Shown here: positions 24,890 through 36,185 of the stretch, one piece after another
Numbering within the stretch: the stretch's first letter is position 1
Layout: every line of letters starts with the position of its first letter
Assembly (NCBI GenBank): GCA_900074885.1
Contig: FJUW01000103.1
Coordinates: forward strand, 1-51,694
Length of the DNA: 51,694 bases
Origin: Rhynchosporium graminicola
Taxonomy: Eukaryota > Ascomycota > Leotiomycetes > Helotiales > Ploettnerulaceae
Direction of reading: 5' to 3'
Notes under the pieces: model-generated
What the model saw: the letters and a program-made list of their open reading frames with translations, nothing else
Databases searched by the model: none
What the model was told of the DNA's origin: nothing
Made by a program: the position numbers and the translations under genes

Positions 24890-25990
24890 TAACCTTTTAG
24901 CTCCTAAGAACCTTCGTAAGCGCGCCGCTAGTAGTTCACTTAAAGATACCCTTCCTTCTAGTAATACTTTCACCCCTATTAACAAGGGAAAAACCGTAGT
25001 CGCTAGCGGGTCATCGACTAAGCGCTAGCAAGCGGAAGATAATAATAAGAATACTAAAGGCGAGCTGAGCTAAGATAGTAGCCCTTCTACCTGTTATAAT
25101 AAGACCCTCTATACTAGTCGAAAGAATACGCAGATAAAGTCGAAAGCTCGTGCTAAAGTGAATAAGGAGATACCGCGTCCGGAGACTTACTTATAATACG
25201 CTAGCGAGTATACTCTATTCCTTAAGTTAAAGTATACTTTAGCTCCTAACTCTATTACTAATAAGTATATAGACTATATTAAGAAGGGTAAATCTTACGA
25301 GGATATAAGTATAAATTTCCTCTCTCTAGCGAATACTTAGCTAATAGCCGACGAGATTCTAGCTATCCTAATAAGTATTCTTAGCTAACTATAAGACGTG
25401 GCTTTAAAAGTAGTAATAGGCGAGAGTTCCGGAGAAGCATTGAAGATTACCTAGGCACGCTTTAATATAGAGAAGAAGCGGGCTAATCATACTTCTAAAG
25501 TTAGTGATACTATAGCTATTAAATCTCCTTAGAAGCTAGTTATTAATTCTAATACCGAGCTATCCTCTAGCATTACGTTAGTAATCGCTAAGGCATCTGG
25601 GCATACGCTGCGCTCTGTAGCTAAAGTTACTACTACTATCGATATCATAAATACTACTCTTCTAGAGGAAATTCGTAATCTCCGTATAGTATAAATCAAT
25701 CTCTCTAGCGAGTTCTCTACTAATCTTCAGCGAAGGACTTCTGTACTATTTATACTGGATTCTTTCCACAGGTAGCTTCACTAGATACGCAGCTAGAGGT
25801 TAATAGAGAGGAAGTCCCGGATAAGGACGTGGATACTACTAATCAAGAGGTTACTAAGTAAACTTTCTTTAGCGATATATCGGAGTTTATCTGGCGAGAG
25901 CTAGTTTACTAGCGATTCGTATAGATAATAAAACCTCTTTTTCCCCTTAGACCTCTACTAGATTTATAATCTCTAATATACCTTTAAAAC
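24890..25990 (+). pseudogene. Antisense accessory ORF of family C, function unknown
   Basis: Between the chromodomain and the 3' LTR the strand opposite to gag-pol carries a long decayed reading frame of about 350 codons. It starts near LLAPKNLRKRAASSSLKD and includes KARAKVNKEIPRPETYL, GESSGEALKIT and TNQEVTK. Stops are TAG/TAA of the RIP type, and one frame change occurs near 25760. The N-terminal half is rich in Lys, Ser and Thr; the later part is acidic. I recognise no domain. Antisense extra ORFs at this position are known in some plant Tat-lineage gypsy elements; whether this is comparable is inference. Confidence 0.5.
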
Positions 25991-26084
25991 TATAAAACCC
26001 TATAGGAAAAAACAGAAAGGTATATATCCTTTTACGAGTATTATTTCACTTTCGCTAGCGTTTCGCCGGTCTTTCTATAGCGTT

Positions 26085-26240
26085 TTAATTTTTTAAAGCT
26101 TTAATTTCTTTCTAGAGTCCCTAGAGGTTTTCTTTTAGCTCCTAAGAATTATAGGCAGAAGTAAACCTCTTCTATCTTACTAGGAATTATTCTCTCCCCC
26201 TGACTACTCGCCGGTCTAGTAAGGAATCGACCTCTTATGA
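26085..26240 (-). pseudogene. Family C chromodomain
   Basis: The minus-strand frame reads EVDSLLDRRVVRGRE, then FLVR, a stop where Trp is expected, KRFTSAYNS, another stop, and ELKENL. This is the usual chromodomain order with both conserved Trp codons lost. Confidence 0.75.
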
Positions 26241-28745
26241 TTCTTCGCTGTCGATAAAGTCAGGTTAGATAACCTCCGACGACTCGCCGGGCCTTTACTA
26301 GTATAGTTCTAATAGTAAGACATAGAAGACGTCATATAGCCGACTGTACTTAGTAAGTAAATCCAATCGATATGCCTGCTTTCTAATTCTTTCGCTGATC
26401 TTGAATAGCCCTAGAAATTAGTAATCTAGCTTCTTACTCGATCGAATAGTTTTGATATTCTTTACTAAGAGTAGGACTTATTAATCTACTTTGAATTCAA
26501 CTAGTCGATAGTTCTTATTATACTACTTCGCCTGGGTTTCTTTAGTTCTTCGCTAGCTATTCTCTAGCTCTTAGCGTTTCTTAACTACTTCTTCTGCTCT
26601 TTCTTTAGCAGTAGGTATCTCCCCTCTTATAGGATCGTCCTCGATACTCTAGCGACTATCTAGCGTAATTCCATACCTAGCCTTATTTAGAGTTATTCCA
26701 ATAGCCTTATAATATGCATTTATATACGCGAATTTCGCTATAGGTAATAGGTCTACCTAATCGTCTTAAAGATAGCATACGAAATACCGTAGCTATACTT
26801 CTATAGCTTAGTTTTATCGTTCCGTTTACTTATCAGTTTATAGGTAAAACGCTATCAAAAGACTTCTCGTTATTCGGAGGTGGAAGTATACTTCTTACTA
26901 GAACTTGGAAGTAAAAACAGAACCTCTATTAGTAATAATAACCGCAGGTAATCCGTAGTCCTTAAACTAATAGTTAATAAATAGCTAAGCTAAGCCTAGC
27001 GTATTAATTATCTTCAAGTAAGGAATATACTCTATATCTTTAGTATATCTATTAACGATCACTAGTAAACTATCGGAGATTCTTCCTATAGAGCTCCCTT
27101 TATAAGGTAGTAGATCTATAATAAAGTCTATAGTTATAAACTCAAACGGCTTACTTAGCTAGCTAGGCGCTTATATCTCGCTAGCTATCTTTATTCTTCT
27201 TACCTTTATCCTTTAATAAATATCGCAACTTTTAACGTATTCTTTAACGTCTAGCTTTATCTTCTACTAATAGTACTTTCGCTAGATAAGCTTTAGCGTC
27301 TTATCTTAACTAAAATAGCCTGCAGTTAGATTATTATAGTATATCTTCATGATTTCAGTACAGATAGCTTCGTCCAGCGGAATATAAGCCTTTCGCCGGT
27401 ATCTAAGTAGTCCTTCGCTATCGACACTCTAATCTGTATCTCCGGTTTTCTGTAATCTAGCTAACTTCTTAATAGTAAAAGCGTCCCTTTTCTATAGCTT
27501 TATAAGCGTTAAGAGAAGTGAGTTCGATTTAGGGTTTACTGTTTCGGTTCTTATAATTCTCGCTATGAAAAACCGTAGTATAGTATATCTATAGCTATAC
27601 TAGCTAGCGCCCGGCTCCTCGCTAGCGCCTCTTAAGAGGGTATCCAGACCTCCAAATAAGTTCTATGAACTATTAAGCTTTATAAGTATATATCGCTAGT
27701 TAGGCGTAGAGGTCATATCTATAGCCTCGATCGATACTCCTTTTGAAGAAGTATTATTAGTAAGTTATAGAATCTAAGTTAACCGGTACAATATACTATC
27801 GTTCGGACGCCGGTTACTCTCTATCGTATCGCTAGCTTTACTAGGTACGTAGATTAACCTATCTTTAATTACACTTCGCAGCTTATTTTATAAAGTAAGG
27901 AGTATAATATTTTCCTTGTCTTTCGCCGGCTTATAATTAGGCCTTCTTAACGGTCTATCGGCAGGATTATTTTTCCCTTATTTATAACTTAATATAAAGT
28001 TATACTTAGATAGCTCCAGAGCTTATCTAGCTTATCGCTAGCTTAATACTATTATAGTTATAAAGTGATAGAAGTTACTATAGTCTATTAATACCTTAAC
28101 TAGAGCTATACTACCTTTAAGGTAATACCTCTAGTATATAAAACACTTAATAATTACAAGGAGTTCTTAGTTATATACTTTATAATTTAACTCGGCAAGT
28201 TCTAGCTTTTTACTAAAGAACACGATAAGGTGCTAGACGGCCTTTTCCCCTTCTTTCGCCGGCTACTCTCTAAGCTAGAAGAGAATTCCCGTAATAATAA
28301 ACTTAGAAGCGTTAGTCTCTAGCTTTCTCGGCTTTAGTAGATCGAAGTGCATAAGAAAAGGTACTATAGTAAACGCATCTTTTAACGCGTTAAAAGCCTC
28401 CCTTTCTATAGTACTCTATCTAAAAGCAGGAGCAAGTTGCCCTTTCTTCTTACTACCTATTAAACTTATTAGAGGTTAGGCAATCGCCGAGAATCTTATA
28501 ATAAATCGCTAGTAGAAGTTTATAAAACTGATAAAGACTTATACGTCTCTAATACTTTCAGGCTCTAGCTATTCCCTAATAGTATCTATCCGGCTTATAT
28601 CTATTAAAACGCTAGCTAAGGAAATAATATATCCTAGAAACTCTATACTTTTAGTATTAAAGGAGCACTTTAATAACTTAATAAAGAGGTTTATATATCG
28701 AAGTCTCTCGAGTACTTAGCGGACGTATTATTCATATTATAAGAG

Positions 28746-28778
28746 GTCAGCAGAATAGATCAGGATATTATTAAGATA
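28746..28778 (-). pseudogene. Family C reverse transcriptase catalytic box, D to N
   Basis: The box reads YLNNILIYSAD. Both catalytic Asp codons (GAT/GAC) have become AAT, a direct G-to-A signature of RIP that by itself would abolish polymerase activity. Flanking frames continue as decayed reverse transcriptase. Confidence 0.88.
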
Positions 28779-29936
28779 TATAATATAAGTAATATCAATA
28801 AGGCCCGCTAGCGTATCGTTAATAAATACCTGGAAGGTCGCTAGTACGTTTAATAGTCCAAACGATATAACTTAATACTCGTAATACTTATATCAGGTAC
28901 GAAATACAATCTTCTATTTATTACCCTAGCGAATTCGGACATAGTAATAAGCGTTTTATAAGTCCAGTTTAGTGAATACTCTAGTATCCCGGAGCCTATC
29001 TAGCGTTTCGCTAATCAATAGCAGAAGGTACTAATCCTTAATCGTAATTTTATTTAGAGCCCGGTAATCGATATATAATCGAAGGCTACTATCTTTCTTA
29101 GGTATAAAAAGAATAGGTATACCTATAGGACTCTTACTTTTCCTTATCTAACCCTTCGCCTCTAATAAGTCGAGGTATTCCCGGAGAACCTCTAGTTCCT
29201 TCTCGGAGAGATTATAGATTAGAGAATAAAGTATCTTTAATCCTAGTTCTAACTCGATAACGTATTAATAGCCCTCTAATAAGGGTAGCTCGCTTCCTTT
29301 CTCCTCAGAGAACACGTCCTTAAAGTTACTATATACGGAGGGAATAATAGGCGTATCGCTAGTATCTATCTAGCGTATCGTACACAAGTTAGGTATTATA
29401 GCGTATACAAGAGATTTCTATTCGTTAATAAGAGTCGCAAAAGCTCGAGGTGCTATAATATTAAGGTTATCAGAGTCCTTCAAATTATAAAGGAACCTCT
29501 ACTGCTTATTCTTAAAGCTTATCTGAGGATCTATATCCTTTAACTATAGCTACCCTAATATCAGGTCTATACTTAGTATATCGATAACTCTTAGCTGAAG
29601 AGTATCGACTCTAGTCTATCCAATCGAATCGGCTATCTCTACCTAGGCGACTATAGTACCGAAGATAACGTCTTCATTCCGTGAAAGTATCTAGAAAGTC
29701 CTTAGTCCTTTACTAATAAGTTTAAGCTCGTATTCTTTAGTAACTAATCTTAATATAAAGTTATCTTCTGCTCTACTATTAATAAAGGTAGTTATCGATT
29801 TCTACTTACTCTAGGATAGAATCTTTATTTAGATTTCTATCTTATTATCCGGTAAACCCGGTCCGGATATAGAAGATACTATAAGTTATAGCTTTCCTTA
29901 GCGTTTATCTTTAGTATCGCTAGTATTTAATTTTAG

Positions 29937-29978
29937 ATAGTTCGGAGAGATATATCCATATTCGTTATAAGAGTAGCA
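29937..29978 (-). pseudogene. Family C gag zinc knuckle, C and H changed to Y
   Basis: Reads CYSYNEYGYISPNY with the exact C-x2-C-x4-H-x4-C spacing of retroviral-type knuckles. Positions 4, 9 and 14 (Cys, His, Cys) are all Tyr, which C-to-T or G-to-A changes at TGC/TGT and CAC/CAT codons produce. Confidence 0.75.
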
Positions 29979-31089
29979 CTAAACCTTAGAGATATCCTGT
30001 CTTATCGGCCGATCCCTAATAGGGATACTATTTAGATCTTTCCTCTTTTCTTATCTTTATTAGCTCTTATCTCGTCGATTGTCAGTTCTTCGCTAGTACT
30101 TATACGAGTCGTCCTTCTTCGCGTTTAACTTCTTATATTTCTACTCTTCAGGTTCCCTCTATCTTTTATTACTATTAGTACCTCTAGATAGAGTATAAGT
30201 CTCTTAAAGAGTAATAGCAGAAATAACTTAGTCTCGGGTCTGAAGTCTATTAGCTTAGCTATTCTCGACGATTTTCTAGCGAATCTCCGGGCGGATCTTA
30301 TTAAATAAGATATCTCGCAATTAGCGCTTAGTAAAGGGTTCGAGTTATTCCTCTTTTTCTTTAAGGTAATTCACGAACTCCCTAATTAGTTAACCTAGCC
30401 TTTAGCGAGCGTTCTCGTGGGCCTATAAGTTAGCTACCTTTCGTAAGATAAGGAGTAGCTGGAGATTCGCTAGGAACTCTTTATAACCTTCCTAAGTTAT
30501 CTCGTAAAGGGTATCTAAAATATACTTCCTAAACCTTTCCTAGGCGTTCGCCGGTTCCTTACGGAGTAGTATTACTACTTATTTAATCTTAACGAGATCA
30601 GTTAAGTACCCTTTAGTATTATAGTCGAAGACTCGGTTATAAGCCTATAAGTACTTAGTAAGCTCTCTTTAGCTCTTACCCTCGTATTCTAGTAGAATCA
30701 TATATTTACTTTTATCCCGGCGAGGAATTAGCGATTCTTCAGGAGCTACTGATCGACTAGTATCTCTCTCTATACTTAGGGTAGAGTCTTCGGATATATG
30801 AGCTTAGTAGAGTCGTGCTCTTATAGTAGCTTCCGAAAGGTATTAAGTAAGGTCTTCGCCGAATATTTATCGGCACTTAACTATAAGGTTATCTAGGATA
30901 TTATTCCGTTTCTTTAGCGATTAGAGTTTCTCTTATAGAACTAAAAGGTTGTCTACTAGTATATCGCCGGGTATTATCTAGGCCCTAATAGAGTTATCTT
31001 AAAGTATAGGTCAGGTTAACGCAGTAGAGGATTCTCTACTTTAAGCTATTATAACTATTTAGGCTAATATTAAGTAAAAGTAATTAGAA

Positions 31090-31271
31090 TATAATAATCA
31101 CTTAGTACGCTAAGGTAAATAGGCATAATAGAATAGTAGAACAGTCGCTAGAGGTTCGCTAGTAATAATCTGGTTAATACAGAAACTAATTACTAAGGAG
31201 AGAAGGTTCTTCCTTCCTCTCCAATTCTGAAATACAGGAGTGGGAGGCACTAGGCGCACAGACCCATTACA
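31090..31271 (-). repeat. Family C 5' LTR (182 bp)
   Basis: In minus-strand sense it begins TGTAATGGG at 31271 and ends at 31090. It is less mutated at its right end than the partner LTR. CTAGT follows at 31272. Confidence 0.9.
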
Positions 31272-32215
31272 CTAGTTATAAGTCATATTTCTAGCTATCT
31301 TTAGGTTCTTATAAGCAGCCTTAGTACGCTAGATATAATTATAATTAAAGAAGCGCTAGTCTAAACCTCTAAGGATATTAGAAGCGGTCTTGAATTAGCT
31401 ATTAGTACTGGTATCCATATACTATAGGATAATAGTCTTAGCCTCTTCTCTAGTGCATTTAAAGTAAGCTTTAACTTATATATCACTAGCGAGGAAGTTA
31501 CTAGAGTACTCCTCTAAGAAGAGCTTTATATTTATCTTCTAAGTATTATACTTAATTTCACTATTATAATTAGTAAAGAGGAGATAAAGGAACTTAACTT
31601 AATAAGACTTAATTACTTTTATAATATTGTCGAGCTTTAGAAGAAAGTAATTAATAGTAAGTTAGAGATCTACTATAAGAGATCGTGACTTCCTAGTATT
31701 AGAGGTAGCCTTAAGGGCGAGAGTAGTAGTTATAGTAGTAGCGATAGTAGCGTTTATTACTTATATCTGCTTATCTGAAAAGCCGGGAGGCGCTATAATA
31801 AATTCTAGTAAAGAGTCGGTTTCGGTTTAAGGAGTAAGTATAGTACTTCGTAATTCCGAAGTAGGAGAGATTAGAGGTAATATAAGTTATAAAGAGGCGG
31901 TAGTAGTATTAATAATTAACTTTAGTGACTCGGGACGAGGTATAGGTGCCTCGGTAGCGTTCTTGATATCGTTATTACTATTGCTATTAGACTCTGAGTC
32001 GTCTTCTTCTTCCTTAATAGTTTTACTCTTAATAGTATCTCTAACGTTCTCCTCTACTAGCGCGCTTTCGCTCTTCTCTTTATTCGTGGGAAATCCGAGT
32101 CTATCTAGTATAAAGAGCTCGCGAGTGCTTCAGCGTAGTAGTATATAGGAGAGCCTGCTATAGCTAAAGAGCGCGCTTAAGAGGGACTTAAAGCTTAATA
32201 GTAACCTATTTAAGG
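31272..32215 (-). pseudogene. Family B gag, N-terminal part
   Basis: The minus-strand frame from about 32150 reads ELFILDRLGFPTNKEKSE, then an acidic stretch with EEEDDSESNSNSNND. It continues through FLEEYSSNFLAS and TREEAKTI down to the family C insertion, resuming at 24429 with RDR and KAYIIAEKYKIDSNYDLL. The composition and position after the 5' LTR and leader identify it as gag. RIP stops interrupt it. Confidence 0.65.
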
Positions 32216-32485
32216 GGGTGAAGATTAATACGGCGCGAGAGTAAGCACGTTCTTAAAGTCCCTTAGTAGAGTATATATTAAGGTACTAGGAGGTTACTAA
32301 TTAGATTTACTTTATATTCCTTTTATGATAACTTACTTCAGATCACTTCTTATATATATATATAAGGTCGTAATCGTAGGAGGGAGCTTCGTAGAGGTCG
32401 TGGAGGTTCGTAGAAGTCGTGATATTTTAAGAGGGTTTAAGGTCGAGGATGCGTAAGGCTAAGCACGAGAATGCGCGGGGCGCGA

Positions 32486-32521
32486 GGCTGGAGGCGAGGC
32501 TAGAGGCGAGGCTAAAGGCGC
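32486..32521. repeat. 12-bp tandem repeat in family B leader
   Basis: About three copies of a GAGGCTRGAGGC-like unit lie between the gag start and the 5' LTR of family B. The surrounding 32340-32560 is unusually GC-rich for this block and has short imperfect repeats of a TCGTAGAGG-like motif. The role is unknown; untranslated leader is likely. Confidence 0.6.
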
Positions 32522-32767
32522 AAAATTATCGCAATAGGGTTTTTTAATAAGAATTATACTATAGAGGTAGTGCTAATTAAGGGAGGGAGTTCAGCTTTCT
32601 CTAAAATACTCTACTTCTGAGGTATAGAAGTAGATAGCGCGTATAGTCGAAGTTATCGAGTACAGGTAGGGTGGAAGTCGTAGAAGTCGTACTAAGAAGG
32701 TAGTGCTAGCTTTAATACTTCTAAATAGATATTACTACTTCCTAGCGAGGTAATTAATCTTTTCTTA

Positions 32768-32983
32768 TATTACGGCAGGGCACAGGGGGTGATAACGACT
32801 TATATTCGCCCTTAAGGGTGCGTATAGTAAAGAGAAGAAAAGATAAGGAGAAGAGGTTCTACTCTCGACTCCTTCCTTAAGGTATAGCTATAGGGCTATA
32901 CTGACTAATCTGCCGCGGTTGCCAAGGCTCGCTTACCCCCTCGTGCCTGGAGGCCTGAGGCTCCTCACGTACAGGTCGTGATA
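32768..32983 (-). repeat. Family B 5' LTR (216 bp)
   Basis: Partner of 9778-9993. The outer end (32983) is followed by the CTTCG duplication at 32984-32988. Confidence 0.9.
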
Positions 32984-33483
32984 CTTCGTAAGTTATTCGG
33001 AACTTATATAAAGCGTTTCTACTAGATATAATAGTCGAAGGAGGAGAGTTTATATACGATAGCGCAGGTCTATATCGAGGGAATATTATTAAAGAGATAC
33101 TTCGGGAAATGAATATTCGAGTTATAAGCTAGCCTCTATACTCTTCTAATCTAAATCTGATTTGAAACCTCTAGGCTTTAATAAAAGCAGAGCTTTATTA
33201 ACTATACTCTGAGATCGAGTATGCTCCTAATACTAATAATACGCTTAATACTTTAATCTGAGGGGCGTAAGAAGCGTAGCACGCAATTAATAATAGAATT
33301 TTATATAGATGAGCTACTACTATAGACTATCGAGTACAATCTGTAATTAAGGCTAAAGGGTAGTATACGAAATACTAGAATATCACTTATTTACCTTAAA
33401 AATTAGTATATAAATAACTTCCTAATCGGGTAAGTAGCCCTTGGCTACAAGGAGGGGGTGCGAAGACTTGTTGCACCCTACTA
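32984..33483 (+). pseudogene. Tc1/mariner transposase, 3' fragment with terminal repeat
   Basis: This is the right half of the transposase split by family B. The frame reads EGGEFIYDSAGLYRGNIIKE, then the Tc1 signature SPDLNPIENLW in decayed form (about 33139-33174: SSNLNLI, stop, NL, stop), then QSVIKAKG near 33345. Asp-to-Asn and Trp-to-stop changes are RIP-type. The element ends at the terminal inverted repeat, whose last base is 33483, followed by the target TA. Confidence 0.75.
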
Positions 33484-33513
33484 TACAGTAGGGTGCAACA
33501 AGTCTTCGCACCC
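33456..33513. repeat. Tail-to-tail Tc1 terminal repeats (27-bp perfect palindrome arms)
   Basis: Arms 33456-33482 and 33487-33513 are perfect reverse complements with a 4-bp spacer. This matches two Tc1 ends sharing one TA (33484-33485): left element ending CCCTACTA (mutated CCCTACTG), right element starting CAGTAGGG. It could extrude as a hairpin. Confidence 0.85.
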
Positions 33514-33720
33514 TCTAAACAGGCCTTACCCCTTTCGGAAGGTACTTACCCATATCAGGACTTGTTTATATACTACTATTAAGAGTAAATAAAGAACCTT
33601 AGTATTTTATATATTACTCTTTAGCCTCGATTATAGCTTTTACTCGATAGTGTATAGTAGTAGCTAATCTATATAAAATTATATCGTATACTTTCACTTA
33701 TTATTTATAGTCACGTTATA
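33486..33720 (-). pseudogene. Second Tc1/mariner copy, 3' end only
   Basis: It starts with the same terminal repeat in the opposite orientation and is homologous to the reverse complement of the preceding copy through the transposase C-terminus (decayed AIIEAKE on the minus strand near 33640). Similarity fades at about 33700. The rest of the element is deleted or unrecognisable. Confidence 0.65.
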
Positions 33721-34032
33721 TCTGATCACTTATATAGCTTAGTACATATTCATATGATCTTCTCATATATTTAAAGTAAGCTTTCTCTCCTCCTTCTGAA
33801 TAGATAACTATCACGAACTAGAACAGTTCATCCTAGGTCCAGGAGCCTAAAGGATAATTAGCCTCCTTAAGAAGGATTCGATATTTCCTTATACGCTTAG
33901 CAGGCAGGGAAGGAACTCACGTGACTTTAGATTATTTAGATTATTTAGATCTAACTATAAGATCGCCTAGATCTAGCTATAAGATCATTAGGATCCTATA
34001 GATCTAGTTAAGGATAAAAGTTCTATATAAGA
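33721..34032. other. AT-rich spacer with short minisatellite
   Basis: No gene is visible. 33925-34012 contains imperfect repeats of about 21 bp built from AGATCTAGCTATAAGATC-like units, preceded by TTTAGATTA repeats. It is the left flank of family D; the last five bases (TAAGA) do not match the other flank. Confidence 0.5.
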
Positions 34033-34297
34033 TGTGACGACAGCTCACCTGAATATCACATGAGCAGAAGGATAGATACCAGGGCCCAAGTTCATAGGTA
34101 TCTCGGCATAACTAGTTTCCGACTCGGTATAATATCGGACTAATACCGGCATATATATATAAAGTGCCTTATACTTTATCTCTCTTCTTCTTCCTTATCT
34201 TTTTGTTTCCTTAGTAATAGATTATATAAGATCGCTCTTAGCTTCCCTACTTGTTTTATTCTTGCTTATATACCGCCTCGAGTCTTATATTATTATA
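34033..34297 (+). repeat. Family D 5' LTR (265 bp)
   Basis: Starts TGTGACGACAGC and ends TATTATTATA, matching TGTCGTTACA of the 3' LTR after RIP. It contains a TATATATATAAA promoter-like element (about 34153) followed by a long CT-rich run. Confidence 0.9.
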
Positions 34298-35871
34298 TTA
34301 AATAAAAAGATTAAGATAACCAGAGATAGCTTATTATAATATCTTATTACTAAGTTAGTTATTCGATAACTACTCGCATATAGCTAAGATACTAGAGATC
34401 TCTCGGATAGCTATAAATTAGGGTTTAATTTAGCTTATCGTAAATAGTATAATAGAGGAGGTCTTCGCTAATGCTCTTTTGATAACTCCCTTAGTATAAA
34501 GGAATTATAGATAGATTTTAAAGAAAGTATAATAAATACCTCGGAACTTTAACTTCTATATATCGCCGCCGAAATAGCTTTAATATACTTCTTTTTAAGC
34601 TACTATTATAGCTCCTAACTAATAAACTAGAGACTCCTCCGGTTCTAGGGGAACTTAACGCGATTCCCCCTGCTCTACCTCCGAACCCTAATCTATTATA
34701 TCCTTTCTTACTCTAAATATCTCTTATATTAGAGAATATTAATACTTTATCTAAGAAGTACTAACTAAGAGAGAAAGGAAAATAAAAGCGAAATTTACTA
34801 AGAGTATAATCGCTAAGTACTCTTACTATTATAGATAACTCGAATCTGATATATTCTCTCTTATAATAATTAGCAGATTAGAAGGAAAAGAATAACTCTC
34901 TAGAAGATAATATAGATAGACTAATCTCTATATAAAATAGGTTCCTCGCAGGAGTCCCTCGCTTATCCTTGACTCTCCTACTAGAACTAGTACTATAATC
35001 TCCGCGTATTCTAGAGTTTAATAAGCTAATAAACTCTATTCTAATACGTAGTACTAAGAGAGAGGATACTATTCCTAATAAACTATCGCTTTCTCCCGGC
35101 GCCGAATCAGTAGAGTTACGCCCTAAGAAGTCTTATCTTACTAAGAAGATCCTGCCTTTAGATAATAGATTAGACTCTATCTTCTTCTAATAAAGAGTAT
35201 TAATACGAGACTAGCTAGCTATAAACGCTAACTACTACTCTACGGACCTCTCCCGGCGCGTTCTTATATAGGGACTAGTTATTAGATTAGCTAAAGAGTA
35301 TCTTATACTTTAGTATCTCGCTAACGATTTTAAGACTAGTAATAAAATAATCTTCTTATTAGAGGAGAACTTTCTTATTAGTTTAGAAGAAGATAATTAT
35401 TATAATACTTTCTATTACTTAGAAATATAATAACTTAGCTATACCTTCGAGACTTTCGCTAAGTTTTATAGTCGATTTTAAAGCGCTATTATCTAAGGTA
35501 AAGTTGAAAAGAAGAAGTAGTTCTTCTATATATAAGATAAGATTATACTATCCCTATATACTTTAACTCTTATTATTAAACTAATATAGAATAAGGATTA
35601 CGCTTCTATAGTTAGATTCTTACTTTCTTTTAAAACTTAGCGTCGCTATAACTCAGAATATACTTATCCCGAGAAAGTTACTACTTAGATATAATACTAT
35701 AAGCCTACTATTACTAATACGACTTCTTCTAGTTCTACTTCTTACTAGTCCCTAAGCTTAGCCCCTAGATAAACTACTCCTATACTATATATACGTACCT
35801 CGACCCCGGTACGGGTTAGTATTCTTTCCGCGCTAAAACGCCCTAATACTTCGACCGGAGAACCCCTTAGG

Positions 35872-35913
35872 TATTATAGTTATAGATAGCTCGGTTATAT
35901 TAAGCTAGATTAC
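35872..35913 (+). pseudogene. Family D gag zinc knuckle, all ligands changed to Y
   Basis: Fourteen codons keep the C-x2-C-x4-H-x4-C spacing with Gly at position 8, but positions 1, 4, 9 and 14 are all Tyr and position 6 is a stop. Every zinc ligand has been lost by C-to-T/G-to-A change. Confidence 0.75.
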
Positions 35914-36170
35914 CTTAACCTGCTTAAGGTTTAATTAATCGATAAATTCCCGGAAGAAGAAAGAGTAACTAAGAAAGTAATAGAAGATATACCTTCCGAA
36001 TCTAGACTAATACTAGAGGGAAATAATAAGGCCTAAGTAAAAACTCCTTCCTAAGTCTATATAAGTATAATCTCTCTAATCTTAACCTTAACTCTTTAAT
36101 AAGAGGTAAGTAATTTATATACTTAACTATAGTTAGTATAAATAAGCTAGGAGTCTTTATAAATAGCTTA

Positions 36171-36185
36171 ATCGATACTAGAGCG
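36171..36185 (+). pseudogene. Family D aspartic protease active site
   Basis: Reads IDTRA, derived from the usual D-T/S-G-A with Gly (GGA) changed to Arg (AGA). It lies between gag and reverse transcriptase as expected. Confidence 0.6.

Larger units (their letters stand above)
24430..31271 (-). mobile_element. Ty3/gypsy chromovirus family C inside family B gag
   Basis: It has 182-bp LTRs at both ends, CTAGT duplications and a polypurine tract next to the left LTR (24616-24625 on the minus strand), so it reads right to left. In order: gag with a zinc-knuckle remnant (29978-29937), reverse transcriptase with the box mutated to YLNNILIYS (28778-28746), a chromodomain (about 26240-26085) and then about 1.5 kb before the 3' LTR that holds a decayed frame on the opposite strand. 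The length of 6842 bp is typical for a full gypsy element. It sits in the gag region of family B. It is inactive through RIP. Confidence 0.9.
9778..32983 (-). mobile_element. Ty3/gypsy chromovirus family B, split by nested elements
   Basis: Identical-length LTRs (216 bp) and matching CTTCG flanks define the element. A polypurine tract next to the left LTR (9997-10008 on the minus strand) shows that it reads right to left. Removing the nested family A (10977-20417) and family C (24430-31271) insertions with one duplication each leaves about 6.9 kb. In minus-strand order the remains include gag (about 32215-31272 and 24429-23700), reverse transcriptase (about 22.9-22.0 kb), integrase (about 20.8 kb to 20418, continuing at 10976) and a chromodomain (10339-10186). 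All parts carry RIP-type stops, so the element is inactive. Confidence 0.9.

Noticed and set aside
26050..30970. Recurrent CGCCGG hexamers across family C
   Set aside because: They look like a repeated motif, but RIP removes CpA/TpG and leaves CpG-rich islands, so unmutated codons of this kind are expected to stand out. No regular spacing was seen.
31963..32148. 61-codon Leu/Ser-rich plus-strand frame
   Set aside because: It is the antisense shadow of the acidic stretch of family B gag on the minus strand.
32750..33520. Short palindromes and repeats considered as a CRISPR-like array
   Set aside because: They are LTR and Tc1 terminal-repeat sequences in a eukaryotic genome, with no regular repeat-spacer pattern.
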